Shown: positions 10,926 to 22,570 of the stretch, one piece after another
Layout: the number at the start of each line of letters is the position of its first letter
Numbering within the stretch: the first letter of the stretch is position 1
Assembly: GCF_000321225.1 (NCBI RefSeq)
Contig: NW_004450267.1
Span: 6,694,373 to 6,758,372 of the forward strand
Length of the DNA stretch: 64,000 bases
Direction: 5' to 3'
Source of the DNA: Odobenus rosmarus divergens
Lineage: Eukaryota > Chordata > Mammalia > Carnivora > Odobenidae
Made by a program: the position numbers and the translations under genes
Notes under the pieces: generated by a model
What the model saw: the letters and a program-made list of their open reading frames with translations, nothing else
The model's database searches: none
What the model was told of the DNA's origin: nothing

Positions 10926-11062
10926 CGGTCTATTGATTAATCTATCCAATGATCTATCATTCCCACATCCATCTATCCACCTACCCCCTTACCTATTGAT
11001 CTAGCCATTTATCCACCCATCCACCCACCCATTGATCTACCCATCTACCTGCCCATCCATGG
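10925..11062 (+). repeat. Imperfect (ATCC/ATCT)n tetranucleotide tract
   Basis: Runs of ATCTATCC, ATCCACCC and ATCTACCC fill the interval with many interruptions (TTGATCTAGCC, CCCCCTTACC). It is a degenerate CCAT/ATCT microsatellite. Confidence 0.85.
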
Positions 11063-12238
11063 CTGGAGCAACTGTATACATGCCCAAGACCACCTCACCT
11101 GAGCCAGGTACACCTCACCAATCTCAGAGTTTTACAATGTAAAAATATGATCACAGGCCATTCCAACAGAAATGAACTCAGCCACCACCCTCAGACTTTC
11201 AGGGTGAGTACAGACCAATTCTAGAGCACTCTTGAGTTCAGGACTGGGAACCAGAATAGGGGTCATTTCTCAGATGTCTCTGGGAGTCATGCTAACAAGT
11301 CCTCTGACCTACACAATAGAGTATATCCTACACAGTTTTAAATCAATGTGGAAGTTTGAGGTTCAAGATTCCATCTTCCTTCCTCCCCTCCAGGTTTCTG
11401 ACTGAGGGAATATATTTAAGGATGGGAAACAATGTGCCAATTTATGTATTAATACCTGGACAAGGGTGTAAGAGCTGTACTGGGGAAGGCAGCTGAGGTC
11501 AGAAGGTTGAAGTAAGGCCCGTAGTGTCTGACTTTTGAATCTAAGAGCTCACTTCTCCCAAAGACCCTTGGATGAGGAGCTGGAATCAAGAGAGACAATG
11601 ACGAGCTGGCCTTGTCACCCAGTTACAGATAAATTGCCTTTCAAATCTGGGCCCTGTTCACCAATGAAACGTGGCCCCAGATTTGACCAATCAGACTGGC
11701 CTCCCGCTCCCATGGGGAGGAGCAGATGTAGGATGCCAGTGAGGTGGGGACCCAAGTGTTCCCTTGCTTCTGCAGTGGTGCGGCAGGGGGAGCTTGGGAG
11801 GTAGCTCTCTCCTCTCCGTGGGCAGAGGGGAAAATGAGGAGAATGGAAGGGACCCCAGCAGCAGTAAGAGCACTGACAGAGGCAGACACAGGGGCTGTGA
11901 ATGGGCACAGAAGCCCTAAGCCACCCTGACAGCAGTCGTGGAGGGCTTCCTGGAAGGGGAGATAGCTGACCTGCATCCAAGCACTTGCCAGAAGAGAAGA
12001 GAAGCAGGGCGTTCCCAACAGAGGGGACAGCACAATGAAAGGCGTTTGGGGGGTAATTCAAGGTTTCAGAGGCATAGGAGTAAGGCAGTTTGAGGCAAGA
12101 GAATTACGAGGCAAGCGCCAGGTCCTGAAGGGGCTTATAGCCCACTCTGTATGCTGTGAGAATGGAAGGCTGAGAAATGTTAATAAAAATCCATCTTCAA
12201 CATTTTATGGGGCTTTATCAGAAGGCCCTTGTAAGAAT
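11063..12238. other. Intergenic, no gene recognised
   Basis: Overlapping open frames on both strands (for example 11615-12061 on the minus strand) have no recognisable domain and no supporting context. The part near 12010-12190 shares phrasing with segments at about 34510-34700, 36150-36310 and 56830-57240 (for example GGGGCTTATAGCCCAC), suggesting an old dispersed repeat that I cannot name. Confidence 0.4.
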
Positions 12239-12239
12239 T

Positions 12240-12525
12240 AAGCGCGCAGGATCCAGGAACCACGCAGCTTCAGCTCTACGCCTCCCCTGACACGTCTTGC
12301 TGTTCCTGCCCTTCCGCACTGGAGAGGGGGCGAGTGGGAGGCTTCCACCCCTGAGGGCAGAGGCGGTGGCGGGGAGGGGCCGCGGAAGCAGCCCTGAACT
12401 CCGCAGGGGCAGGGACCAGTCCCTGGAGGTGCAGCGAGCCTCCACTGCGTGCGGTGCCAAGCCCCAGCCGCACCCGCACCCGCACCCGTAGCTGGTGAGT
12501 GTGGGCGGCCAGGGTGGGAGGAGGG
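12240..12525 (+). promoter_or_regulatory. CpG-rich patch with a consensus-like splice donor
   Basis: This patch stands out from its surroundings by GC and CpG content (CGCGCAGG, GCCGCGGAAG, CCGCACCCGCACCCGCACCC). It ends with CTGGTGAGTGTG, an excellent splice donor if transcribed to the right (intron would start at 12495). It lies 16 kb upstream of the HEG1 start codon. It could be a small CpG island, an upstream first exon or a non-coding RNA promoter, or merely a GC-rich repeat relic. No known gene is recognised. Confidence 0.35.
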
Positions 12526-12554
12526 GCAGGGTTAAGAACGGAAGGAACAGAGTT

Positions 12555-12975
12555 CTCTTCCTAGCACTGCTGTAACAACGACCACGCATTTAGTGGCTTA
12601 GAACAACACAAATGTGTTCTCTTACGTAAAGTCGGGAGGCTGGCGGTCGGCAATGGCTCTCCTGGGCTACGCTCAAGGCATCAGCAGGGCTGTGTTCCTT
12701 CGGGGGATCAAGAGGAGAGTATTTCCTTGCTTCTTCCGGCTTCTAGAGGCTGCCTGCAGGCCTGGGTGGTGGGCCGGTCCATCTTCAGCCGTCACCTGTA
12801 CTCTGGCCCCTGCTTCTGCTTCTGTCACTGCGCCTTCTCCAGCTCCGCTGTCTCCTCCTTCCGCCTCTAAAGACCTGTGGGATGGCATTGGGCCCCCTGG
12901 GTAATCCTGCACGTTTCCCCCATCTCTGGGTCCTTAGCTGAACTCCATCCGCAAAGCTCCTTTGGCCGAATAGGA
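12555..12975 (-). mobile_element. Old LTR-like interspersed repeat (MLT/MER type), antisense
   Basis: It opens with AGCACTGCTGTAACAACGAC and TTAGTGGCTTAGAACAACAC. GGCATCAGCAGGGCTGTGTTCCT, the GGCTTCTAGAGGCTGCCTGC block and GGCATTGGGCCCCCTGGGTAATCC-like wording follow. It is the same broad family as 9410-9800. Open frames in this interval belong to the repeat and are not genes. Confidence 0.65.
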
Positions 12976-12984
12976 AACTGGTTA

Positions 12985-13330
12985 TAGGTGCCGGGCCTTC
13001 CGTGGGGGCCGGGGAGCTGGGGCAACGGGGGCGGTGCGCGGGGGACCAGCCGAAGCACGGCGACAGAGCGCGCAGATGCCGCCCCACGACAGGCTGCTGA
13101 GTTCAACTCACACGTGCTGAGACGTGGAGGGAGGAAGACATCCAGGGGACTTCTAGGGGAGGCGGGTTTTGAACCAGGTTGGGCAGAGGATATGGAAAGC
13201 TTGTGAACCAACAGAATGAGGTTCGAAGACAAATGAGACAGAAGGAGCAAAGCAAGAGGATGCAAGTCTCACCTTCAGCCTGACGACTCTTCTTCCTTCC
13301 TTTGCCTTTTAAGCGGACTCATTTGGAGGG
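12985..13330. other. GC-rich then ordinary intergenic sequence
   Basis: 12985-13095 is CpG-rich (GGGCGGTGCGCGGGGGACC, GACAGAGCGCGCAGATGCCG). The remainder is ordinary sequence. No exon can be supported. Confidence 0.4.
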
Positions 13331-13545
13331 AGTTTGGTGTAGTTGCTAATTCATGGGCTTCAGGGAAGCACGTCTCGGTTTGAATCCTGGCTCTACCACT
13401 TGCTAGCTCTGTGACCTCAGGCAGGCTTCTTAACCTCTCCGATCTTTGATTTCCTTCTCTGTGGAATGGGAATTCTAATTCCTGCCTGCCTCCAAGTGGC
13501 ATTGTGGGTACCAACTAAGATGAGATGCACACTGTTTTGGAGGAA
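13331..13545 (+). mobile_element. MIR (sense)
   Basis: The conserved MIR core is readable: GGTTTGAATCCTGGCTCTACCACTTGCTAGCTCTGTGACCTCAGGCA-like wording, then CTTCTTAACCTCTCC and a TGTGGAATGGGAAT block. It is near full length. Confidence 0.88.
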
Positions 13546-14619
13546 GTGAGGGTGGAGGAGGTGTCCTAGAAATGTTCTACCACCACTGCTGGTGCCCTGT
13601 CACTCGCCGTGGGGGAAACAGAAAGGAAGAAAACACCCACCAGTCATTGCAGTGATTCTTGGCACCTGCGAGTCCGACATTTCGGAGCAGAGTGGAGTCC
13701 TACTGCTTCAGTGGGCCACACTGGATCTTGTCAGCCACAGACAGAGTGGGACACTGTCACCAGCCAGCCAGGAAACCTGCTCATGTGCAAGAGCGAGGAG
13801 AACCAGCAGAGTCGCCTCCCGCCATTTCAATTCTGCCTCTTCCACCAACAGCCCTTCAGTTTATCAGATTCTTTGGCCACATTCCTACACCGCTTTTCCT
13901 CTCAGGCTTCTCCTTTCCCTTCCCAGAGCGTTGGGAATTTTTCTTAAACATCAAAAACCTACTCACTCTCCAGTTCTTTTGAACCAGGGCTTACTCTAGA
14001 GCAAATAACCCACTTTCTTGCTAGGTCTTATCCCCCAGTGTCCACATAGAGCCCAAGAAGAGAGGATCAGATATGGTGGTTACATGGGTGTGTGTATGTG
14101 GGGATTCTGTACCGTTTGCACTCCTCCGCAGATAGGGGAATGCAGAAGTCTGTACTCACCACACATTGCTCAGCATCCCTGCATCTGGGAAATGTGCCTG
14201 GGCTCCTTGGAGGGAGCTCATAAGCAGAAATAGAGACCAGTTTGTCAGTTTGAGGCAGTGAGTGGAGGCGTAAGCCCCGGGCTCTTGTCAAGGTACTCTT
14301 CTTGGGGAGAAGGTCACATTCAAGTAAAAGGCAAAGCAGATGGCAAGAAAGGCCCACCAGCATCAGGGGGTCCCCAGTTGGCTGTGCTCCTAGGCAGGGA
14401 GCCCACCTTGCAGCATCAAGGCTGGTGCCCTTTCTCTGTTCCCTCATCTGATGGGCTGGGAGTGAGTGGAGGATGGATAGCAGTCGACTCCTCACTACCA
14501 TTCACTGAGGTGAGGGTGGCCACAGCCTCCTTCTAAAGGGGGCAGAAGCAGTTCTATACACGGGAGTCTGTAATGGAGAGCCTGGGCTTTTTTCCCGATT
14601 TTGTTGTTTGTTTAAAAAG

Positions 14620-14620
<1 letters not shown>
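13546..14620. other. Intergenic, no gene recognised
   Basis: Three overlapping + frames (13592-13999) and a minus frame (14067-14501) are open but encode low-complexity Ser/Pro/His-rich peptides without family resemblance. I treat them as chance. Confidence 0.45.
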
Positions 14621-14623
<3 letters not shown>

Positions 14624-14656
<33 letters not shown>

Positions 14657-14702
14657 TGTCTGTCTGTCTGTTGTCTGTTGGTCTGCCTGTGTCTGTGTGT
14701 AT
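14624..14702 (+). repeat. (GT)n followed by (TCTG)n microsatellite
   Basis: An uninterrupted GT run at 14624-14655 passes into TCTG repeats with TTGTCTGTTGG interruptions up to about 14702. Confidence 0.95.
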
Positions 14703-15059
14703 GTGCACTTTCTTGACTATCTGTTAGAGAAGGCACTATATAAAAGAAGCTGGACTCACCAAATGTGAAGCCTAGCTTAAAATAGGGGCCATGTGGCCCA
14801 CATCAGATTCACTTTGGGAAGCCTTGAGGGTGAGTGGCATTTCAAAGCATTAGCAGCCCCCTCCCAGCAGCCAGCAGGAGGGCTTGATGAATGCTGATCT
14901 TTGTGATGTGACATGCAGCATATGTGATAAGAGGCTGAAGATGGAGAAAACAGCCCTGCTTTCAAATATGAACCCCAAACTGAAAGTCACAAGGGCACAT
15001 GCTGCAAATGGCAGTGTCAATTTCTAATTGAGCTATTTGTCAGATGGGTTCTTCTGTGT

Positions 15060-15420
15060 AACTATGTGTGTATTAGTCAGGCTAGATTTGCTGCTGCAAC
15101 AAGCAGCCCCCAGGTCTCATTGACTTGGCACTGTAGACATTTATTTCTGGCTCATATTCCAGAGTCTGATGCAAATCAGAAGGGGGTGGGCGTCCTCCTC
15201 ACTGTCATTCAGGGACTGAGACTCCTTCTGTTTAGTAGCTGAACATTATCTAGGCAGGCAGAGTCTTCCCCTTGAATTCTCAACATCCAGCTGGCAGGTG
15301 GAAGAAAGGGACATGTGGACGGGGCCCTAGAAGTTTTAGAGCCCAGGCCTAAACAGGCTTATATCACTTCCTCCTGTGTTCCATTGGCCAGAACTAGACA
15401 TATAGACTGTCTAAATGAAA
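15060..15420 (-). mobile_element. Old interspersed repeat (LTR/MER-like), antisense
   Basis: The order GTGTATTAGTCAGGCTAG, TTTGCTGCTGCAACAAGCAG, TTTATTTCTGGCTCATATTCC and TTCCATTGGCCAGAACTAGACAT matches a widespread mammalian repeat. The family name is uncertain. Confidence 0.55.
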
Positions 15421-16685
15421 GACTGGCTGGGAAATACAGAGCAGCTGTGGGTTCAGGAAGAAGAGGAACCAGGTTTGGTGGGCCTCTGGTCGCTCTCCAC
15501 CACCGTGCTCAGGATGAGAACAGCTGTGATGAGCTCCTTACTGATGGCAAATTTGAGTGCATCTCCTAATCTGTTCTGTGTTGGTTTGCCACACTTAATC
15601 CAATGATTCTGCCGTTCCTTAAATTGTGTGTAGAATTCCATTTTTCGTATTCTCTTCAGAGCCTTTGAATACTCTAATGAAAGGCAAGTTTGTATCCCTT
15701 GAAAGTTCATTTGATTTCTGGAAGCATCCAAAATAACTAGGAACCCAGTCTGGGAATAAGGGGGACAATTCAGCTACATTTTCTTCTTTGGGTCAAAAAT
15801 GAAGTGTGACCACAAAGTCAGCTGACTCTTGAGGCCATTTCCAAAGTTGGGATCCCAACATAACACATTCTGAGGACGGACAAGGACTGACGTGACCTCT
15901 CAAAGTGCTGACTTGATAGCATTTATTCAGATACATTGTGTGAGTGTGCATGGGTGGGGGGGGGAGCGACGGTGGTTATGGTTCATACACTGTCTTTTAT
16001 TCACAATCTGTGTTGGTCTTTTTTGCCTTCCCAGATTGAAAGACCTTAGGTACGGAGTACAGACATATCTTCAGTTATAAAGCATCCCAATTCGTGGTTT
16101 GAAATATTTTTTATGTGCTCTGTCAACCCATCCAACCTATCATGGATTCGTTCAGTCACTCACTTAGTATTTATCGAATGTCTATGTGTGCAAAGCCCTT
16201 AAAAAAATCAGAAACTGTGAAACCAGATGACAGCCATTCCTTCTGCAGCTCAGTCCGTAGGTGCTGGAAGCAGAGTGTTCAAGGATGAGGAAGCAGGAAT
16301 TGGGCACAGACTTCCTGGATGGCCAGGAAAAGAGGAAGTGGGCTTGGAACAGACTGCACTTGGATGTTTCAACCAAAGCGCTCTGGGAAGAGTAATTACC
16401 TGCAAGATTTTTTAATAGACGGAAGAGAATAGACCAGCTCTTCTCTGGACTGATGTTTTACTTTTCGGGGTAAACCCAGTGCCCTAGAAAATCTTCATGT
16501 CTGTTTTAGAATTAATCATGTTACCCCAAGACACCAGACCTGAGCTTATCTTTTCCTCATGAGCAGTAGGAAGAAGCATAAGAGATAGGGGTGGACCACG
16601 CTCTATGGCAGCAGTTGCAGGAATGGGTTTGGGAATCCCATTGTTCCATCATACAGCTGCATTCAGGGGTGAGGGGGTAAAGCCT
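15421..16685. other. Intergenic, no gene recognised
   Basis: I see no coding exon, RNA gene or recognisable repeat except a G run near 15954-15963. Confidence 0.4.
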
Positions 16686-16687
16686 TA

Positions 16688-16875
16688 TTTCTGAAAGTGT
16701 GGTTCTCAGCTCACTAATATAAGAAGTCACCTGGGATTTTTTTTTTTGCTAAATGGAGATTCCTGGGCCCTTCCCAGATGTCCTAAATTAGACCTCCTGA
16801 ATCAGCCAAGGAACATGCATTTTTTAGCAACCTCTCTCCCAGGTGATACTTGAAAGTTTGAGAAGCCCAGGTGGA
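16688..16875. mobile_element. MER5A-like hAT fossil
   Basis: GTGTGGTTCTCAGCTCAC at the left, AAGTCACCTGGGA, GAGATTCCTGGGCCC, CTCCTGAATCAGCCAAGGAACATGCATTTTTTAGCAA-like wording, CCCAGGTGATACTTGAAAG and GTTTGAGAAGC at the right follow the MER5A order, with a T-run insertion at 16739-16747. Confidence 0.75.
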
Positions 16876-17371
16876 AAGGCTTTGGGCTAACGTGAATCTG
16901 AGACTAGCTGTCTTTATGAGCTCCAGGCTCTGTGGTGGGCAGTAGCACTCCAAGTCCAGAGCTTCAGGTGATGTCTGCTGGCGAGGCGCACTGGTCTGTG
17001 CTGGAGTCCAATAAACCTCACTGTGGGAGCCACTTCCCCATGGGCCACACTGATTAATCAGAGACAAAGCACCTCAGAACCTCGTTCCACTAAGGATACT
17101 AAGAACAGTGGAGTAGGGCTACATCACCTTGGGTGCGTGAGTTTGCGGCTTTGGGTCTATTTATTTCTAGACCTGGATATACACGTATTGTTGTCGCTGC
17201 CATTAGCAGGTACGGCCCTCCCCTTACCTTCCGCCCCGGCCCCCAATCCTCCCTTCCTTCTAGCCCCACCTCTCAGGAGGCTAGGGCTCTGCGGTCTTGG
17301 CACTCATCTGTAGCTGGGGTCCTGCAAGTCATTGTCAACCCTTAAAAATTAAATAAGAAGATCTTTACTGA

Positions 17372-17545
17372 GCCGGGCATTATGTTAGACACCCATATTC
17401 ATTGTCTCATTTGATCCTCAGAACGGCTCAGTGAGGTAGGTGCTATTTCCCCCATCTTACAAAGGAGGAAACTGAGGATCAGGAAAGTGAAGTAATTCAC
17501 TCAAGGTCCTATAGCTAGTCAGCAGCAGGTCTGGACTTGACCTCA
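17372..17545 (-). mobile_element. MIR (antisense)
   Basis: The antisense phrases TCATTTGATCCTCAGAACGG, GTAGGTGCTATTTCCCCCAT, AGGAGGAAACTGAGGATCAG and AAGGTCCTATAGCTAGTCAG are the reverse of the MIR core. Confidence 0.88.
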
Positions 17546-17644
17546 GATCATTCCTCGGTCACTGTCCACAGTCCCCGTGGAGGACAGTCCAGACCTGATC
17601 TGCTCTCTGCAAGTCACCGGCAGCTCATCCTTTACTTCTAGAGC

Positions 17645-17965
17645 AGGCACTGGCAAGCCATAGCCCCGTGGGTCAAATCAAGGTCAAATCAATCAGAGTT
17701 TGTCTTCACTTTAATTGAGGTGAAATTCACATAAAATAAAATAAACCATTTTAAACACCACCTGTTTTTCAAAATACAGTTTTACTGGAACGCAGCCATG
17801 CCCACTGGGTCACATACTGTCTATGGCCGCCTTCTCACCACAGTAGCGGGGTTGAGCAGTTGTGGCAGATGCTATACGGCCCACAAAGCCTCAAATACTG
17901 GCCCTCTGGCCCTTTATGGGAAAAGTTTCCTGGTCCCTGCTTTTGAGAGTTTTGGCCTGGATCCA
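17645..17965 (-). mobile_element. hAT/Charlie-like DNA transposon fossil with an L1-tail insertion
   Basis: GCAAGCCATAGCCCCGTGGGTCAAAT at the left and CTGTTTTTCAAAATACAGTTTTACTGGAACGCAGCCATGCCCA-like wording, then CTATGGCCGCCTTCTC and GGCCCACAAAGCCTCAAATAC, follow a common non-autonomous hAT repeat. A short AATTGAGGTGAAATTCACATAAAATAAAA segment (about 17712-17760) looks like an old L1 3' end inserted in it. Family name uncertain. Confidence 0.55.
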
Positions 17966-18405
17966 CGGCCTTGGGAATGAGTTTTCTCAGACATCTGCGA
18001 TGCCCTTCCTTCCTAAAGGTAAACTCTCCTGCTCTGTTGTAAGCCATGCTTTTGTACCTCTTGGACCTAGCTCCTCAGCTACCCTGTTTCCTCCTTATTC
18101 CTCCTGTTTCTGCCACCCACAGGTCAGTCCTGGCAAACACACACCTGTGCCTGATCCACTGAGTGCCATCCCATTTTCTCTCTTTTGTGCCAAATAACTA
18201 GTATATAAGGTTTACCCCTGGATAGCTCACCTTCTCTCCTTATACTTTCCCTCCTCACCTTCCACCGTCCAGCTTCCAGCTTCTGCCCTTCCGTTAGCCA
18301 CAACTTCATGTGGATGTCTTGGAGTTCCGTGAAATTCATATAATCTACCTGGCATCCCATCTTTGCTAAGACCGTGTTATCCTGCTGTCTCAAATTAGTT
18401 TGTTT
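17966..18405. other. Intergenic, pyrimidine-rich, no gene recognised
   Basis: The interval is rich in CT and contains no recognisable exon. It may contain a diverged L2 start, since L2 wording follows at 18440. Confidence 0.4.
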
Positions 18406-18412
18406 TTCTCTC

Positions 18413-18443
<31 letters not shown>

Positions 18444-18445
18444 CC
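18406..18445 (+). repeat. (CT)n microsatellite
   Basis: CT repeats run from 18408 to about 18444 with a single CC interruption at 18421-18424. Confidence 0.93.
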
Positions 18446-19035
18446 TTACATCTGTTCTGTTAACAAATTCTGCTGCCTTTTTTGGAAATGTCTCTTGGGT
18501 TGCTCTCTTCCTCATCCCCACCAATTCCTTGGTCCAGCCCTTCATCACTTCACATCTGGATCACTACAGAGGCTCCTGACTTGTGTCCCTACCTCCCCCT
18601 TCTCTAGCTGGTTTTTCAAATAGCAGGTGCTCAAGTAGAATCAGGTGCTTGGGGTTTGCCTTTGCCATTCTTTCCAGAGTCCTCTCCCACACTCCCTGTG
18701 TCATACTGAACACGGGGTTTCTGTGGCACTCAGCACCCGTGTCATACTCTTTCTTCCACTTAGGATGTTCTCTTCTGTTTTCTTTGCTTGGCAAACCCCC
18801 TCAGGAAAGAATTCTGATGTCACCTCTCTAAGAAAGCTTTCTCCAGCAAATCCTCAATGTTCTTAGACTTGTTTCATACTTTTGTAAAATAACTTGTTAT
18901 ACTTATTTGTGGATCTGCATTTTCTCCTTAATCTGCTGGCTAGTCAAGGGCAGGGACTATGTATCTTCCTCATCTCTGTGTACCCAGAGTCTAGCATGGG
19001 TACAGAGTAGGTGCTCAATAAATGCTTCTCGAGCC
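18446..19035 (+). mobile_element. L2 LINE fragment (sense), 3' end
   Basis: CCAGCCCTTCATCACTTCACATCTGGATCACTACAGAGGCTCCTGAC-like wording, then the TAGTCAAGGGCAGGGACTATGT block and the terminal GAGTAGGTGCTCAATAAATG match the L2 3' region in order. Confidence 0.8.
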
Positions 19036-19108
19036 ACCATTTTGATCACATCCCTCTACTGCTGAAAGCTCACACTCAGTCTCTGTTTCCGCTGCACAAA
19101 GTTTATGG

Positions 19109-19277
19109 CAGTGGTTTTCTACCCCGGATGTGCATTAGAATCACCTGGGAGCTTTTGAAGACTACTGATCCCCGGCCCTACAGAGAGATTCTGATTAGCT
19201 ACATAGGTTCTAGGCACTGACATTTTGTAAAAACTCCCCTGGCAATTCTCCTATCTGGCCAGGATTGAGAACCACTG
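19109..19277. mobile_element. MER5A (hAT) near full length
   Basis: It begins CAGTGGTTTTCTACCCCGGATG and ends GATTGAGAACCACTG, so the terminal inverted repeats are visible. TTAGAATCACCTGGGAGC, GATTCTGATTAG and AGGCACTGACATTTTGTAA lie between. Its flanks GTTTATGG and GTCTGAGG are an 8-bp duplication that now differs at two positions. Confidence 0.85.
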
Positions 19278-22105
19278 GTCTGAGGCCTAGTTTTCAAGAT
19301 TCCCATCCATTTCTCCATCCACACAGGAGTTCCCGCTCAGAACCTTCTCAGACCTTTGGCCTCTTCCCAAATCGCCCTCTCTCTTATGCAGACCACCCTC
19401 CTGTCCCCCCGCCCCCAGGGTAGGGACCCTGTTGGCATGCATCCCAGAGCACCGAGCAGAGCCAGGAGTGTGGGGGAGCCCCCTCAGGGAGCGAGCCTCA
19501 GAGCACAGGCTTCTGTCTGGGTTGGGTGGGGAGGAAGAACTGGGTGGGACTTGCAGCAGGTGCCTCAGCCGCCTCCCCACCGCTGTGTGGACTGCACCAG
19601 CTTCCCCATGCCAACAATGACCCCACAGCATGGTGGCCGAGAGCACAGAGCCTTAGCTTGGCTCTGCTCGTCAGCAGACATGTAGCCCTATTTCCTGTTC
19701 CACATTCTTTTCCAATTCTCTTCTTACAAAGTGGGGACAGGACAGTGGAGTGGACGGGACACCAGGCTGGTGTCTGCAGATGAGTTCTGTGAGGCCTTCT
19801 GCATGTTTTCCGTGGGTCTGTGGCTCAGGCCCCTGCGGCTCAGTCAGAGGGGTTTTTGTTTCTCCTCGAGACAAGGAGCCCTCAGCTGCCAGGGCTACTT
19901 AGAAGGAGCAAACGATGTCACAGGCCACATGTTTCCACTTGCTCCGGTGAAGCAAAAACCTTTGGAAACAGGACATCTTGAGACATTTATTATCTTCTAC
20001 CTACTACTTATTATCTTTGAGACATTTACTTATCTCTTATTGTCCACAGTGGGTCAGAGATTAGAGAGATCTTTTGTCTCATGAAAGTCATGGGTTCAAA
20101 TGTTCCTTTTTTCCCAAATTTTAGAAACAGATAAATCAAGAGACTCGTAAGGTAACTGTTATTTGGTTTAACCCATCCCAAAAGAAGTCAGGATGGTGGT
20201 GACCCACGGGGGCAGAGAATGGATGTCTTTCCCTCTGAGTGCTGAGTAGACAAACGTCCAATGAGTGAAGTTCCTGGAGCTCTGCAGGACACGTTTATGG
20301 CATGCCACAGGTGCACTTTTTTCTATGTACATCACATTTTAATAAAAAGTTTCAAAGAGTTGCTCATGCTCTTGGGAGAAATTCAGACAACACCAGGAAG
20401 CACACATATTCTTCAACCAATTTTAAAAATAAAACCCAGGGAATGTAAAAGTTGATTCCACAAATATTTTTTTAAATGCCTTTAGTTCTATGTAACAGTT
20501 TGTTAAAGAGAAGAAACAGAAAAGAGAAGGAGAGAAACATTGGGCGTGAGTTGATTGGAAGAAAGCCATACAAAGAGAAAAAAAAAAAAAAACCAAAAGC
20601 CTGATGGAGAAGTAGAGAAATCGATGGGCTGGGAGGCACTCAAGAATGTCAAGTGAGACGTGAAGAAAAGTAGAGACAGAAAGAAGCAGAAACAGCCCCA
20701 TGGAAGAGACACCTGTGAACAGAAAGCAACAGAGAAAGACCCCCCAAAATGGGGGGAAGGTGCCAGGGGTTAGAGAGGAAGGTGAATACCCCCAGCCTCA
20801 CAGAACGAGGCAAAGAGGAGCAGAAAGAGGGAAGAGGGGAGTCCAGCCGAGAGGGGGAGGTAAAGGTGTGGATGTTGCACCTGGTCACCAGCCGGACTGT
20901 GGGTTGTGGCGGCTTGTTAAAAGGCAAGGAGCTTGGCAATCACACGAAGAAGACATTGCCTCCCCAGTGCCTCTGGCACAGGGCGCAGCACTTGGGACGT
21001 GTTCATCCAATAGGTGTCGACTTCTTGACTGAATGAAATGATGCCTGAAAACCCAGGCCCCCCTGCCCCCAGTGGGAAGTTCACCTCTGAGTTTTCTGCT
21101 CTTCTCCTAGGGCCTCAGCCACTTTGCCCAGGGTCCTGGCATCCTAGGAATTTCCCTGCCTGCTCCGGGGAGGATTTTTCATGCTGGAAGGTTTTGCAAA
21201 ATAAGACTGCTTTTATCAGAATTCTGTTGCGTCGGAGAATGTTCCTGGCTCATTGACGTTTACAGTGTGTAACCGATTTTATCGGAGGAATGTTGTTTGG
21301 AATGGAATGGTCCTTGCAGATGGGCAGACAAGAAATGGAAGGTCATTCGAGGACCCACCCCAAGCTGTCTAAGTGGTTACTCAGGGTTGCCGTACATGAT
21401 GCTTGGGAGCCTGGCCAAGCTGTGAGCAAGCCTTCCTCCCTGGAGGAGGTCCCAGCAGTCTGCTCTGGGATTGTGGTGTTTACGGCTCACCTTGGCCCTC
21501 AAAGCAAATGCACCAGCGGGTAGAGGTGCCGCAAGGGCTCCCTAGGCCTGGGGTCCAGCGAGCAGCCTGGCTCACCTGGACAAAATGAAACCGTTCCTGA
21601 CACTTCAGAAAGGGGACAGTTAAGGCTTCTCCTGAGAGGTCACAAATAGGGAGATGGGTTTATCCTTTTGGTTCTTTTGTCAAAATCCCAAGGCACTCTG
21701 TTTGCAGGACTCTGGACAAAATGGTGCTGGTGTAGTAAGCGTCCGGGGTGCTGGCGGGGCGGAGGGGGGGCTTGAATTCTCTCTCCTCTGTTGTAACCCC
21801 TAGTGTTGCCAGGGTCAGCAGCTTCTCTCTGAAAGGGCTCTTGTACTGAGGGGGATGCAGAGACTGAGACAGGAAGGGAAGGTCATGTGAGGTCAGAAGT
21901 CTTTGTTCCTGTTGGGAGGGAAGCTACCCTGAAGTGGGAGAGGACTGAGGTGCCCCAGCTCAGGCCAGGGATACTGGACACAGGTCAGCAAAGAGAAGCA
22001 AGTTGGGAACAGCTCGTGCTGCTGGACACTTTCCTGTGAGCCCTTACAGGGCTGGGCGTTCTAGCACGTTTCTCGCACCCTCTATGATTTCTAAACTTCT
22101 TCATT
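19278..22105. other. Intergenic, no gene recognised
   Basis: No exon can be supported. A purine-rich stretch (about 20505-20870) contains an A13 run at 20579-20592. Open frames here (for example 19356-19685) are composition artefacts. Confidence 0.4.
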
Positions 22106-22107
22106 GT

Positions 22108-22570
22108 AGTGGGTGGAACGGCGTCCCCAAAAAGATATGTTCAAGTCCTAACCCCTGGTACCTGTGAATGTGACTTTACTTGAAAAGGTCTTTGCAGACG
22201 TAATCAAGTTAAAAGGAGATTATCCCGAATTAGGCTGGGCCTTAAATCCAAAGACTGTTGTGCTGATAAGAAGGCCATGTGAAGACACAGATAGAGACAC
22301 ACGTGGAAGGGAGAAGGCCATGTGACTAGAGTGATGTGTGCACATGCCAAGGAACGCCAAGGTGGCTAGCAACCAGCAGAAATTAGGACAACGCAAGGAA
22401 GAATTCTCTCCTAGAGCCTTCGGGGGGAGCTCGGCCCTGCCGACACCTTGGTTTTGAACTTCCAGCCTCCAGACCTGAGAGAGGATAAATTTCAGTTGTT
22501 GTTTTACACCACCATGTTTGTGATAGATACTTTGTTACAGCAGCCCTGGGAAATAAATGATATTCATGTT
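22108..22570 (+). mobile_element. Old LTR-like interspersed repeat (MLT/MER type), sense
   Basis: GTAGTGGGTGGAACGGCGTCC, TATGTTCAAGTCCTAACCCC, TGCAGACGTAATCAAGTTAA, CCAAGGAACGCCAAGG, CCTGCCGACACCTTGGTTTTG and TTTGTTACAGCAGCCCTGGGAAA-like wording give nearly the full order of a familiar mammalian LTR-like repeat. It is the best preserved of this family in the window. Subfamily uncertain. Confidence 0.7.

Noticed and set aside
10925..11062. Repeated short units that could suggest a CRISPR-like array
   Set aside because: Units are four bases with no spacers. It is a degenerate microsatellite in a mammalian genome.
3303..12000. 3' end of the gene that lies upstream of HEG1 in other mammals (SLC12A8 in human)
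   Set aside because: By human synteny it could end in or near the left part of the window, but I could not recognise any of its coding sequence here.
11615..12061. 148-codon minus-strand open frame with nested frames
   Set aside because: No domain, no start or splice context, and several frames on both strands are open at once, which indicates base composition rather than coding.
13592..13999. Three overlapping + frames of more than 100 codons
   Set aside because: All three frames are open over the same bases and the peptides are low-complexity; no family resemblance.
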